From Lachnospiraceae bacterium (GTDB taxonomy: Bacteria > Bacillota > Clostridia > Lachnospirales > Lachnospiraceae), in the NCBI GenBank assembly GCA_017396145.1, contig JAFQMS010000046.1:1-34582 (forward strand): a stretch of 34,582 nt of DNA. Reading direction: 5' to 3'. The notes under the pieces were generated by a model. That model searched no databases and was not told the origin of the DNA. It was given only the letters and a program-made list of their open reading frames with translations. Of the stretch, positions 23,125-31,399 are shown piece after piece; positions within the stretch are counted from its first letter, which is position 1; every line of letters starts with the position of its first letter. The translations under genes were made by a program, and so were the position numbers.

Positions 23125-23213
23125 GATTATTCTGTCATAGCAACGCAAGACTAGTATTAAATAATATTTGAAAGAATAATTAACAGTATATGAAACAAAA
23201 GGACGAGATAATA

Positions 23214-24017
23214 ATGAACCTAGGTTTAGACAGGGATTATAACAGTTTTGATAGGGAAGAGGTATTTTCAAGAACCAGAATGCTCCTTGGAGAAGAGGCA
23301 ATGGACAGGCTATATAATGCAAGAGTAGCAGTGTTTGGTGTAGGTGGTGTAGGTGGTTATACAGTTGAAGCGTTGGTTCGCAGTGGAGTGGGTAATATTG
23401 AACTTATTGATAGTGATAGAGTGAGTATGTCTAATATTAACAGACAGATAATAGCCACCCTTGACACTGTGGGAAGATACAAGACAGAAGTTATGAAGGA
23501 AAGAATATTATCTATTAATCCCAAAGCAAATGTAAAGATTAGAAATGTGTTTTTTCTTCCTGAGAATAGTCATGAGTTTGATTTTACGCAGTATGACTAT
23601 GTGGTAGATGCGGTAGATACCGTAACGGCAAAACTTTTGATTATTATGAAATGTGATGAGGCAAAAGTTCCTGTAATAAGTAGTATGGGAGCGGGTAACA
23701 AGTTAAATCCGGCCATGTTTGAAGTAGCGGATATTTACAAGACTAGTGTTTGTCCCCTTGCAAAGGTTATGAGACAGGAACTTAAGAAAAGAGGAATTAA
23801 GAAACTGAAAGTGGTGTATTCCAAAGAAGTACCGGTGAAACCTTTGGAAGTTGATGAAAAGACTAAAGACAAAGACGCCAAAACTTGTGCAGATGTAGCA
23901 TTTCAAAACAAAGCAAAGAAAATGGCACCGGCAAGTATATCCTTTGTTCCATCAGTAGTAGGGCTTATTATTGCATCAGAGGTAGTAAAAGACATTGCGC
24001 TTAATAATCAAATTTAA
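23214..24017 (+). CDS. tcdA: tRNA threonylcarbamoyladenosine dehydratase TcdA
   Basis: A 267-residue E1-like (ThiF superfamily) enzyme that uses ATP to convert t6A37 of tRNA into its cyclic form. The nucleotide-binding loop FGVGGVGGYTVEAL (about residues 41-54) is followed by ELIDSDRVSMSNINRQI, the classical E1 adenylation motif. The C-terminal FVPSVVGLIIASEVVKD helix closes the domain as in YgdL/CsdL. I place the start at 23214 because AAAAGGA lies about 10 nt upstream. An in-frame ATG at 23190 adds eight residues but lacks a ribosome binding site. It has no strong link to its neighbours. Confidence 0.9.
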   Translation: MNLGLDRDYNSFDREEVFSRTRMLLGEEAMDRLYNARVAVFGVGGVGGYTVEALVRSGVGNIELIDSDRVSMSNINRQIIATLDTVGRYKTEVMKERILSINPKANVKIRNVFFLPENSHEFDFTQYDYVVDAVDTVTAKLLIIMKCDEAKVPVISSMGAGNKLNPAMFEVADIYKTSVCPLAKVMRQELKKRGIKKLKVVYSKEVPVKPLEVDEKTKDKDAKTCADVAFQNKAKKMAPASISFVPSVVGLIIASEVVKDIALNNQI

Positions 24018-24045
24018 TATAATTATTAAATATAGTGATAATAAT

Positions 24046-24073
24046 TTGTGTAACAATAAAAAGTATATAGAAT
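24046..24073 (+). promoter_or_regulatory. Possible promoter for the small LiaF-C-like gene
   Basis: TTGTGT (24046-24051) and TAGAAT (24068-24073) are 16 bp apart in a very AT-rich gap. The match is moderate and AT-richness makes chance hits easy. Confidence 0.35.
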
Positions 24074-24101
24074 ATTAAACATAGAAAGATGAGGAACCGA
24101 T

Positions 24102-24578
24102 ATGAGTAGACCAGAATATGAAGTTGAAGAGAAGAAAAGTGGTATATTTACCAAGATGTTTATGGCAGGATGTGCATTATATGCTGTGAGTTACTGCATT
24201 TCTAAACTTAACAAATTCTCTAATGAAGTAACAAAACGTAAATCCGTAAATGGTCCTAAGGAGTATTATACTACATTTGGCTCTAATGAGTTTAGACCGG
24301 GAAGAACTTTTAAAAGCGGAGAAGTAAGAGCACTTTGCTCTTCAGTTGTATTCAATATAGGTGATTTATGTAAGAATAAGGACATTGTGATTAATGTGAA
24401 TGCAGTTATGAGTGCGATTACATTTGTTGTACCTAAAGGATATAAGATTGTGATTAGTGATGTGTCAAAATGCGTTGCTTTAGCGGATATTACAGACAGG
24501 GCCAGTGATGACGAAGATGAACCAGTAATAAAAGTGTATTTATCTGGATTTATGAGTGCAGTTTGTTTTAAAAACTAG
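24102..24578 (+). CDS. Small membrane-associated protein with LiaF-C-like beta domain
   Basis: A 158-residue protein. A short polar N-terminus is followed by one weak hydrophobic segment (about 13-32, IFTKMFMAGCALYAVSYCI). The rest, from about residue 68, reads as stacked short beta strands (GEVRALCSSVVFNIGDLCKNKDIVINVNAVMSAITFVVPKGYKIVI). This resembles the C-terminal domain of LiaF-like cell-envelope stress proteins, but the match is by eye only. The ribosome binding site GAGG is about 8 nt upstream. The AI-2E family transporter begins 17 nt after its stop codon, so the two probably form an operon. Confidence 0.75.
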   Translation: MSRPEYEVEEKKSGIFTKMFMAGCALYAVSYCISKLNKFSNEVTKRKSVNGPKEYYTTFGSNEFRPGRTFKSGEVRALCSSVVFNIGDLCKNKDIVINVNAVMSAITFVVPKGYKIVISDVSKCVALADITDRASDDEDEPVIKVYLSGFMSAVCFKN

Positions 24579-24595
24579 TATTTACGGAGGACAAG

Positions 24596-25720
24596 ATGGT
24601 AACTTGGAAGAATTGTTTCAGAGTGGGAATTAGTATATTTATATTGTTTATAGGTATATATTACTGGAAAGAGATGGCTAGTGGGGGTGCTTTATTAGTA
24701 CATGCATTAATGCCTGTATTTATAGGAATGGCTATAGCATATGTGCTAAACATCTTAATGAGTTTCTATGAAAAGCATTATTTTGTAGGGCTTAAGGACA
24801 AAAAATGGGTTAAGGGCAGTAAAAGACCTGTGTGCCTTGTGGGGGCCATTGTGAGTTTGATTGCTGCGGCTACACTTATTATATGGTTGGTTGTACCAGA
24901 GTTTATATCCTGTATTAAGTTTCTTGTGGCTGAAACAATACCAACAGTAGAAGACTTTTTTAAGAGCGATAGATTAAGCAAAATTATTCCTGAAAATGTA
25001 AGAGAGACAATTAGTAATATAGACTTGAAGACGTATTTAAAGGATGCAGCGTCCTTCCTTGGGACAGGAGTGGGAAGTACGGTTAAGGTCCTGATTTCTG
25101 CAATAACATCTATATTTTCAACCATTTTTACTGTGTTGATTAGTATTATTTTTTCTGTATATTTGTTAGCAGATAAGGAAAAATTACAAAGACAGTGTTA
25201 TAGGCTTCTTAAGAATTATATGCCAGAGAGATTTAGGAATAAAATTTTGCATTGTTTAAAAGTTTTAGATGAGTGTTTTCATAAATACATAGTAGGTCAG
25301 TGCCTTGAAGCAGTTATTTTAGGTGTACTTTGCACTGTGGGAATGCTAATATTTAGATTTCCATATGCAGGAATGGTTGGAGCATTTATAGGATTTACAG
25401 CCATAATTCCTATTGCAGGAGCGTATATAGGAGCGGTGGTAGGTGCTATAATGATTATGACAGTTTCTCCAGTGAAAGCGTTGTTGTTTATAGTGTTTAT
25501 TACAGTTCTTCAACAATTAGAGGAGAATCTAATATATCCAAGAGTGGTAGGAAAAGCAATTAGCCTTCCGGCTATATGGGTACTTGCAGCAATTACTGTA
25601 GGTGGAAGCCTGATGGGAGTGCTTGGAATGCTTATTGGTGTTCCAATTGCAGCGGCTGCCTATAGATTGCTAAAGGAAGATATGAATAGAAGAGAAAGCA
25701 ATGATGTAATATCAAGATAA
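24596..25720 (+). CDS. AI-2E family transporter (UPF0118)
   Basis: A 374-residue integral membrane protein with the AI-2E transporter (PF01594) layout. There are two N-terminal helices, a third near residues 75-100, a soluble stretch (about 100-150), then a helix-rich C-terminal half. The conserved C-terminal segment is present (FTAIIPIAGAYIGAVVGAIMIM, then QQLEENLIYPRVVGKAISLPAIWVL), including the ENxIxPxxxG signature. Despite the family name, most members are not proven autoinducer-2 exporters; several are Na+/H+ antiporters or of unknown function. The ribosome binding site GGAGGA is 5 nt from the ATG. It ends 5 nt before a long bidirectional hairpin. Confidence 0.93.
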   Translation: MVTWKNCFRVGISIFILFIGIYYWKEMASGGALLVHALMPVFIGMAIAYVLNILMSFYEKHYFVGLKDKKWVKGSKRPVCLVGAIVSLIAAATLIIWLVVPEFISCIKFLVAETIPTVEDFFKSDRLSKIIPENVRETISNIDLKTYLKDAASFLGTGVGSTVKVLISAITSIFSTIFTVLISIIFSVYLLADKEKLQRQCYRLLKNYMPERFRNKILHCLKVLDECFHKYIVGQCLEAVILGVLCTVGMLIFRFPYAGMVGAFIGFTAIIPIAGAYIGAVVGAIMIMTVSPVKALLFIVFITVLQQLEENLIYPRVVGKAISLPAIWVLAAITVGGSLMGVLGMLIGVPIAAAAYRLLKEDMNRRESNDVISR

Positions 25721-25725
25721 TATAT

Positions 25726-25794
25726 AAACCCCCATTCTATGTGTTTTGGCTTAGTTGCATGGCAAATGCATCTGAAAACATAGAGTGGGGGTTT
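25726..25794. terminator. Long bidirectional hairpin between converging genes
   Basis: The outer arms AAACCCCCATTCTATGT and ACATAGAGTGGGGGTTT pair with one G-U. A further TTTT/AAAA pairing follows past one bulged base, and an inner TGCAT-N5-ATGCA stem forms the tip. At 69 nt it is much longer than a usual terminator. It lies 5 nt past the AI-2E transporter stop and 18 nt past the prs stop, so termination of both is the simplest role. The U-runs are weak. Confidence 0.75.
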
Positions 25795-25812
25795 GTTATA
25801 TCTTATACTTTT

Positions 25813-26988
25813 TTAATTGTTTTGTTCTTCCTTATATTCAGCAATTCTCTTTTGAATTCTTTCAATAGGGTTGAGTAAACCACTGATTGATGCATCATGG
25901 TTTAATGTATCTATTAACAGTGCAATGTATTTACTCATATCTACGCTGATATAGTATTCTTTTGAAAGAAGTTCGTCTGACTGGTAAACAAGGTTAGTGG
26001 TAAGAACTCTGTAAATAAGCCCTTTCTCATAAGCTTCATCGAACTTGTCCAATCCGTTAGTGAATAAACCGAATGTAGTGCATACGAAGATTCTTCCTGC
26101 GCCTCTTTTCTTAAGTTCTGTGGCAACATCTATCATGCTTTCACCAGATGAAATCATATCATCAATGATTAACATATCTTTTCCTTCAACATCTATTCCA
26201 AGGAACTCATGGGCAACAATTGGATTGCGTCCATCAACAATACGACTATAATCTCTTCTCTTATAGAACATTCCCATATTGATACCAAGAACATTTGCAA
26301 AGTAAATAGCTCTTGACATACCACCTTCGTCAGGGCTGATTGCCATCATATGGTCTGAATCTATAGTAAGGTCTTTGACATTGTTAAGAAGAGCTTTAAT
26401 AAACTGATATGTTGGCATTACGGTTTCAAAACTCTTTAAAGGAATAGCATTTTGAACACGAGGGTCGTGGGCATCAAATGTAATTATACTTTCAACGCCA
26501 AGAGAAGTTAATTCCTGAAGTGCTAATGCACAGTCAAGAGATTCTCTTGAACTTCTTTTATGCTGACGACTTTCGTAAAGGAAAGGCATAATAACAGTAA
26601 TTCTTCTTGCTTTACCACTGATAGAAGCAATAATTCTCTTTAAATCCTGATAATGGTCATCAGGAGACATATGATTAACTTGTCCACATACTGTATATGT
26701 AAGGCTGTGGTTACATACATCAAGAATAATATATATATCATCACCTCTTACAGATTCTTTTAAGATACCTTTAGCTTCGCCAGAACCAAATCTTGGGCAG
26801 TCTGCTTTGACGATGTAAGAATCTCTGCGATATCCTGCAAAAGCAACAGTAGTTGCATGCTCGTTCTCACGATTTTTTCTCCATTCAACAATGTAGTCAT
26901 TAACTTTTTTACCAAGTTCTGCGCTGCTTTTGTGAGGGATAATTCCAAGGGTCCCTACAGGTATTGTGTCAAGTGCTTTTTCTGACAT
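25813..26988 (-). CDS. prs: Ribose-phosphate pyrophosphokinase, long variant
   Basis: A 391-residue enzyme making PRPP from ribose 5-phosphate and ATP for nucleotide, His and Trp synthesis. It carries the two phosphoribosyltransferase-like halves. SRQHKRSSRESLDCALALQEL and FDAHDPRVQNAIP form the ATP/ribose-binding region. The PRPP loop reads DMLIIDDMISSGESMIDVATEL. At 391 residues it is longer than the classical PrsA of about 315, with inserts and an extended C-terminus (YKEEQNN). This divergent long type is found in Lachnospiraceae, sometimes beside a standard copy. I start at 26988, where GGAGG is 8 nt upstream; an in-frame ATG at 27009 has no such site. Promoter at 27072-27100. Confidence 0.9.
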   Translation of the reverse strand: MSEKALDTIPVGTLGIIPHKSSAELGKKVNDYIVEWRKNRENEHATTVAFAGYRRDSYIVKADCPRFGSGEAKGILKESVRGDDIYIILDVCNHSLTYTVCGQVNHMSPDDHYQDLKRIIASISGKARRITVIMPFLYESRQHKRSSRESLDCALALQELTSLGVESIITFDAHDPRVQNAIPLKSFETVMPTYQFIKALLNNVKDLTIDSDHMMAISPDEGGMSRAIYFANVLGINMGMFYKRRDYSRIVDGRNPIVAHEFLGIDVEGKDMLIIDDMISSGESMIDVATELKKRGAGRIFVCTTFGLFTNGLDKFDEAYEKGLIYRVLTTNLVYQSDELLSKEYYISVDMSKYIALLIDTLNHDASISGLLNPIERIQKRIAEYKEEQNN

Positions 26989-27071
26989 TTTTTCATCCTC
27001 CATAAACATGTGATTGATTTATAAATAAGCCTATGTATTAATAGGTAAATGATAAATTTATATCCGAATTT

Positions 27072-27100
27072 ATAATAGAATAAAGTTCTTTAAATTTCAA
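27072..27100 (-). promoter_or_regulatory. SigA-type promoter of prs
   Basis: On the minus strand, a -35 TTGAAA (27100-27095) and a -10 TATTAT (27077-27072) are separated by 17 bp. The leader would be about 75 nt. I saw no purine-riboswitch-like structure in it. Confidence 0.55.
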
Positions 27101-27180
27101 CAATAATTCTGTATTAAATAATTAAATGTTAACTTTGACTAATAAATTTGCTGTCTATTGAGTAGTTTTGTATGTATTTC

Positions 27181-28179
27181 CTAGTGTGATAACAGGCGTA
27201 AATCCTTGCCTAGCAACTTTATGAAACAATAATTTCCAACGATGCGGGAATAAATACGTTCATCATATTTTGGTTTGATTTCGTTAAGGTGAATGTTGCT
27301 GGTAATAACTGTGGATAGACCTTTGTTAAGGCGGTCATTAATCAATTGGTATAATTGAGCCAAAGTGTATGAGTTATTAAATTCCGTACCTAAATCATCT
27401 AGTATCAAAAGATCATCATTCTTTATCTTAGTTATTCTGGATTTTAAATCTGTATTGTCAGTGTCCTTGTTGTAGTTGTAATCTGACAGAAGTTCAAACA
27501 GATTAGGAGCGCTTACATACATTACACTGTAACCGGATTCAATAAGTTCTTTAGCAATACAGTTAGAAAGGTATGTTTTCCCCACACCCGTATTTCCGTA
27601 TATGAAAAGATTCTTTTTGCTTCTAAGGTCGTATTCTTTGGTAAAGTCTGATATAAACTCTTTGGCTTTTTTTACGTTGTTTTTAGCGTTTTCGTAAGGA
27701 GTGATATTAAGAGTTTTATCCAACGTAGTGTTATCGTATAAATCGTAATTAAAATTATCGAAAGAGTGTTTTTCAAAACCTTCTCTTGACATGGTTTCCT
27801 TGCAAAACATTACAGAGGCAAGTCTGTTAAAACAAGTGCAGTAAGAGTCGTTAACAAACCCTGTATCTTTGCATATATCACATTCATAGGGAATGTTAAG
27901 ATAATGTGCTCCGAAACCATACTCACACAATAGGGATTGCTTTTTTTGGCGTATCTCATTGATGCGTTCATCTGTAAGAGCAGCCTTGTCTATATCGCCA
28001 TGCAACAATAACTTTCCCTTTTCTACATTAAGACTTGCAATGGCATTATCAAGTTCCTGATATTTTGGAATTTTGGTATAGATTTCTTTGAGTCTTGATG
28101 TTTCTAAATGTTTTCTTTTGTAATGTTTTTCGTCATATGCAGCAAGTATTTGATTGTATTGGGAATTGCTTAATGCCAT
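27181..28179 (-). CDS. Helicase loader, DnaC/DnaI/IstB-type ATPase
   Basis: A 332-residue AAA+ ATPase that probably loads the replicative helicase onto DNA. The N-terminal half (about 1-150) holds a coiled-coil-like segment. It also has a small metal-binding cluster, CDICKDTGFVND-YCTC, as in DnaI-type loaders, where a zinc domain contacts the helicase. The ATPase domain follows, with Walker A YGNTGVGKT near residue 195, Walker B LLILDDLGTE near 255, sensor I VITSN and the arginine-containing IYSRI. An insertion sequence ATPase (IstB) is excluded by the zinc motif and by the chromosomal DnaD-like neighbour. It begins 10 nt after the DnaD-like gene and is expressed with it. Confidence 0.92.
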   Translation of the reverse strand: MALSNSQYNQILAAYDEKHYKRKHLETSRLKEIYTKIPKYQELDNAIASLNVEKGKLLLHGDIDKAALTDERINEIRQKKQSLLCEYGFGAHYLNIPYECDICKDTGFVNDSYCTCFNRLASVMFCKETMSREGFEKHSFDNFNYDLYDNTTLDKTLNITPYENAKNNVKKAKEFISDFTKEYDLRSKKNLFIYGNTGVGKTYLSNCIAKELIESGYSVMYVSAPNLFELLSDYNYNKDTDNTDLKSRITKIKNDDLLILDDLGTEFNNSYTLAQLYQLINDRLNKGLSTVITSNIHLNEIKPKYDERIYSRIVGNYCFIKLLGKDLRLLSH

Positions 28180-28189
28180 AATTACCGTC

Positions 28190-29350
28190 CTATCTGCTTA
28201 AGAGTTCTAACTCCAGTTTGCTGTATTCTTCCTCCGAGTAATCTCGCTGGTTATATGTATTGTAAAAATTAGCCTTAGCGGGTTTAGGAGAATGCTTTTT
28301 GTTCTCTTCGCTTTCCTTATGAAGAAGGTCGTCTTTAGCCACTTCATCAGGGGTTTTTATATTATTGCGCTTCCATGCATTTAAAATAGTCTCTGTATAA
28401 CTTAAACTAGGAGTTCCTATCTGTCCTATGCACTTTTCACAGGCAAGTTGTATCATCTGGGCGCTAAAACCCTGGTCAGTATGCCATTTTTTTATGAATC
28501 TTGTTTCTCCACTGCCAAGAGAGCGGTTATTTATTCCGAATGCTTTAATAAGTGCAGCATAACACTCTAAGTATTCTTTGGAATACTCTTTAGCTTTTAA
28601 GGAATTATCTACACCGTTGCTATGCCATGTAATTGCCACTTTATTCATATACGGTATGAAATCAGTATTCTTTTGATTAATAACCTTTGAGCATTCATCG
28701 AATAAATCAAATATAAGGGAAGGTCCAAATTGAAATTTACAGTATAAATCAGCAATGAATTCACTTTCACGAGGATTAAGTGGCCTTTTAATATAATTGG
28801 CCTCAATTGCACAAATCATATCCGCAAACTGGTTGTTCTCCATAAGCACCTCTAAGGGAAGAGAAATCAAGGAGGCAATACTTTTTGGCTGTTCAGGTAA
28901 TTGCTGGTTATTAGCTATAACTTTATGGCAATCGTTAGTATTAGATGTAACAGTCAAAGAGGTAGCATTACCGAGGGAAGAGTTTTTCTGTTCGTAAGAA
29001 GTAGATACTTGCTTTGAAAGTTGGTTGTTGGCCTTTAAGTTGCATGAAATATCACATTCGGGATTGTTAAGAGATATTCCAATTATCTCATCAGCTTCAC
29101 GAACTAAATTGATAAGACCGCTCTTTTCCCAGTAGCCTAAAGCACGAATAACATCTCGTTCTGTGTTGTCTAGTTTATCTGCGATATGAGGTATGGAAAT
29201 ATCTACGAAAGGTTGCCCAAGACAACGCAATAAATATAAATATACCTTGACATAGGAACCATTTGCAGATGGCATATATGAATCTATAAATGTATTGGAA
29301 ACGGCGGTCATATTAGCCATTCCCTTAGAACTTAAAGTAATTTTTCTCAT
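28190..29350 (-). CDS. DnaD-like replication initiation/primosome protein
   Basis: A 386-residue protein. The N-terminus (about 1-110) is a winged-helix DnaD_N-like domain (VSNTFIDSYMPSANGSYVKVYLYLLRCLGQPFVDISIPHIADKL, then RDVIRALGYWEKSGLI). A Ser/Thr-rich linker follows, and the second half carries a helical DnaD/DnaB-type domain ending in TILNAWKRNNIKTPDEV, the YxxxI-like hallmark region (SYTETILNAW). It should help open DNA and recruit the helicase with the loader encoded next. The frame is open to 29476, but the GTG there has no ribosome binding site and is only about 5 nt past the predicted transcription start. I therefore choose 29350, preceded by GGAG 11 nt upstream. The leader is long and can fold. 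Confidence 0.88.
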   Translation of the reverse strand: MRKITLSSKGMANMTAVSNTFIDSYMPSANGSYVKVYLYLLRCLGQPFVDISIPHIADKLDNTERDVIRALGYWEKSGLINLVREADEIIGISLNNPECDISCNLKANNQLSKQVSTSYEQKNSSLGNATSLTVTSNTNDCHKVIANNQQLPEQPKSIASLISLPLEVLMENNQFADMICAIEANYIKRPLNPRESEFIADLYCKFQFGPSLIFDLFDECSKVINQKNTDFIPYMNKVAITWHSNGVDNSLKAKEYSKEYLECYAALIKAFGINNRSLGSGETRFIKKWHTDQGFSAQMIQLACEKCIGQIGTPSLSYTETILNAWKRNNIKTPDEVAKDDLLHKESEENKKHSPKPAKANFYNTYNQRDYSEEEYSKLELELLSR

Positions 29351-29368
29351 TGTATTGTAATCTCCGTT

Positions 29369-29448
29369 CCAAAGCATTTGACGCAAAACATTACCAAAAT
29401 CAGTGTGCAGGGTTCTGATTGTAATTAAGTTTATTGGTGATGCTTTGG
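29369..29448 (-). promoter_or_regulatory. Structured leader of the dnaD-like mRNA
   Basis: Between the predicted transcription start (near 29481) and the ATG (29350) the minus strand can fold. An outer 9-bp perfect stem joins CCAAAGCAT and ATGCTTTGG (29440-29448 with 29369-29377). An inner stem pairs 29415-29424 with 29391-29403 (six plus four pairs around a 3-nt bulge). The outer stem ends about 3 nt before the ribosome binding site, a position suited to translational control. Confidence 0.5.
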
Positions 29449-29487
29449 CATAAATATCTGTATATAAAATAATCACATTGTTATTTG

Positions 29488-29515
29488 ATTATAGCATAGG
29501 ATTTTTTTTTGGCAA
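29488..29515 (-). promoter_or_regulatory. Promoter of the dnaD-like/dnaI-like operon
   Basis: On the minus strand, a -35 TTGCCA (29515-29510) and a -10 TATAAT (29493-29488) are separated by 16 bp, with an extended TGC before the -10 and a run of nine A in the spacer. Transcription would start near 29481. Confidence 0.75.
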
Positions 29516-29551
29516 ATAGGCATAAAGTTGTGTAATGAGCGCAAAACCCTT

Positions 29552-29658
29552 TGTGGATAATGTGGATAAGTGAAGTATTACCTTGTATTTTTAGGAAAAA
29601 AATATCCACATTAATAGTGAACAATTCGTCACAAACATAATGTGGATAATGTGGATTA
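29552..29658. promoter_or_regulatory. Cluster of five DnaA boxes
   Basis: The consensus box TTATCCACA (read on the minus strand) occurs exactly at 29552-29560, 29561-29569 and 29641-29649. One-mismatch boxes lie at 29650-29658 and, in the opposite orientation, at 29602-29610. Two pairs are directly adjacent with no gap. The cluster spans 107 bp, upstream of the dnaD-like promoter and just touching the murC stop codon. Confidence 0.8.
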
Positions 29659-31041
29659 AATTTTTTTTGTAAGTGAATCGGCGATGTTTACAACATTTCC
29701 GGCACCCATAGTTATCAACAAATCATTTTTAATACAATTTTTTAATAAAAATTTTTCGATTTCATCAAAGGAGGAAAAATAGTAGGACTCTTTTCCTAGT
29801 CCCTGCAATTCTTCCAATAAATTCCTAGAAGAAATGTCGCCTGGGTCTGGTTCTCGAGCGGCATAGATATCGGCAAGAATTATTTTGTCTGCGAGAGAAA
29901 GCGCCTGAGCAAACTCTGATAAAAATGCCTTGGTTCTTGTGTAGGTATGAGGCTGGAAAACGACCCATAATTGGTTGTGAGGATAACTCTTTGCGGCATT
30001 TAAGGTAGCTTTAATCTCTGTTGGATGGTGGGCGTAGTCATCTATTATGTCAAATCCATTAACGGTACCTTTGTATTCGAAACGCCTAACAGTTCCACTA
30101 AAAGCAGCAAGACCTTTTTTGATATCATTCATATTAATGGATGAGTTAAGGGCGCATGCTATGGCTGATAGAGAATTAGAGATATTATGTTCTCCTACTA
30201 CACCTAAATTGATATGTGTCATAAATGTTTCTTTGTTATACAAATCATAACTTCCAAAGCCTTTATCATTATAAGAAATATTTGCGGCATTATAATCTAA
30301 AGCTTTGTTGTTGATTCCGTAAGTAATACACTTGCAAGGAAGATGCTCTATGATTTCTTCATAATTGTCAATCTCGGCGTTAATAATTACAACACCATCT
30401 GTTGGAACTAATTTTGCGAATTCCTTAAAGGAGTTACGAATATCATTAATATCTTTAAAGAAATCCATATGGTCTTCTTCTATATTAAGAATAATTGCTA
30501 CAGCAGGGTGAAATTTTAAAAAACTGTTGGTATATTCACAGGCTTCTGTAATAAAATTATCTGTATGACCTACTCTGATATTACCATCTATTGCTTTTAA
30601 AATACCACCTACAGATATGGTTGGGTCGGTGCCAGCTTCAAGGAAAATATGAGAAACCATACTGGTTGTGGTGGTTTTTCCATGAGTACCGGAAATGTCA
30701 ATGGCATTCTTATAGTTTTTCATTACCTGTCCAACCATAGTTGCTCTGTCCATTAAAGGAATAGATAATTCTGTGGCTTTAATGTATTCAGGGTTATCTG
30801 GATGGATTGCGGCTGTATATACAAATAAATCAATATCTGTGGTTATGTTGTCGGCTGCCTGAGGATAACTGATATGTATTCCTTCTGCCTCTAACTGTTT
30901 GGTAATCTCGCTTGTGTTGGAGTCGGAACCACTTATGGTAAAGCCCATAGTGTGAAGAAGGTGTGCAAAGCCACTCATACTTATGCCTCCGATTCCACAG
31001 AAAAATATGTGACATGGTTTTGTGAAATCAATATTATACAT
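29656..31041 (-). CDS. murC: UDP-N-acetylmuramate--L-alanine ligase
   Basis: A 461-residue cytoplasmic Mur ligase that adds L-Ala to UDP-MurNAc in peptidoglycan synthesis. The N-terminal Rossmann motif is HIFFCGIGGISMSGFA. The ATP-binding P-loop is SGTHGKTTTT (about residues 117-126), followed by the Mur central residues in TEACEYTNSFL and NIEEDHMDFF. The C-terminal domain has RRFEYKG and DDYAHHPTEI, with GAGN near the end. The start at 31041 has AAAGGA upstream; the open frame reaches 31065 but without a ribosome binding site. It is alone on its transcript. Its stop codon lies inside a DnaA box. Confidence 0.97.
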   Translation of the reverse strand: MYNIDFTKPCHIFFCGIGGISMSGFAHLLHTMGFTISGSDSNTSEITKQLEAEGIHISYPQAADNITTDIDLFVYTAAIHPDNPEYIKATELSIPLMDRATMVGQVMKNYKNAIDISGTHGKTTTTSMVSHIFLEAGTDPTISVGGILKAIDGNIRVGHTDNFITEACEYTNSFLKFHPAVAIILNIEEDHMDFFKDINDIRNSFKEFAKLVPTDGVVIINAEIDNYEEIIEHLPCKCITYGINNKALDYNAANISYNDKGFGSYDLYNKETFMTHINLGVVGEHNISNSLSAIACALNSSINMNDIKKGLAAFSGTVRRFEYKGTVNGFDIIDDYAHHPTEIKATLNAAKSYPHNQLWVVFQPHTYTRTKAFLSEFAQALSLADKIILADIYAAREPDPGDISSRNLLEELQGLGKESYYFSSFDEIEKFLLKNCIKNDLLITMGAGNVVNIADSLTKKI

Positions 31042-31058
31042 AATAATCCTTTCATGTC

Positions 31059-31098
31059 GGGACAATTAGGAGAGAATGTCTGTTTACTAATTGTTCCT
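31059..31098. promoter_or_regulatory. Inverted repeat in the murC leader
   Basis: GGGACAATTAG and CTAATTGTTCC form 11-nt arms with one non-Watson-Crick pair around a 17-nt loop, about 20 nt before the murC ATG. A possible murC -10 TATAAT lies at 31133-31128 on the minus strand with a weak -35. Confidence 0.4.
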
Positions 31099-31141
31099 AA
31101 GCAATATATGTTAGTTCAATTAGGTATATTATACCCCCTTT

Positions 31142-31399
31142 ATTATAAAAAACAATAAGATACTTTTAAAAAAGTGTAGTAACAAGATTAAGAGGCTTAT
31201 GTCTAAAAAGCATAAATATATGAAAAACAATAAGAACTGCTGGCAAATAAAGGTATAAATGGGATTGATATTCTATGCTGGTGCCAATATAAGGAAGAAA
31301 AATGTGCAAAATACACTAAAGATTTTCTGTATATAAAAGAATGATGTGAAAAACTAACAATAAAAAAATGAAGATTAGAATATATTTTGTAGAAAATTA
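31142..31399. other. Gene-free AT-rich stretch upstream of glgC
   Basis: No open frame with a ribosome binding site was found. It contains one perfect palindrome, ACTTTT-AA-AAAAGT (31162-31175), and a weak TTATG/CATAA pair further along. Nothing else stands out. It separates the murC promoter from the glgC promoter. Confidence 0.5.

Noticed and set aside
27010..27180. Purine or PRPP riboswitch before prs
   Set aside because: The leader is AT-rich without the conserved core or a terminator hairpin of any riboswitch I know.
29351..29476. N-terminal extension of the DnaD-like protein from GTG at 29476
   Set aside because: No ribosome binding site, only about 5 nt from the predicted transcription start, and the sequence before residue 43 does not look like the DnaD N-terminus.
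29477..29655. DnaA-box cluster as the chromosomal origin oriC
   Set aside because: No dnaA, dnaN, rpmH or gidA-type neighbours and no clear DnaA-trio or unwinding element. Clusters outside oriC are known, so I call it a regulatory or titration cluster only.
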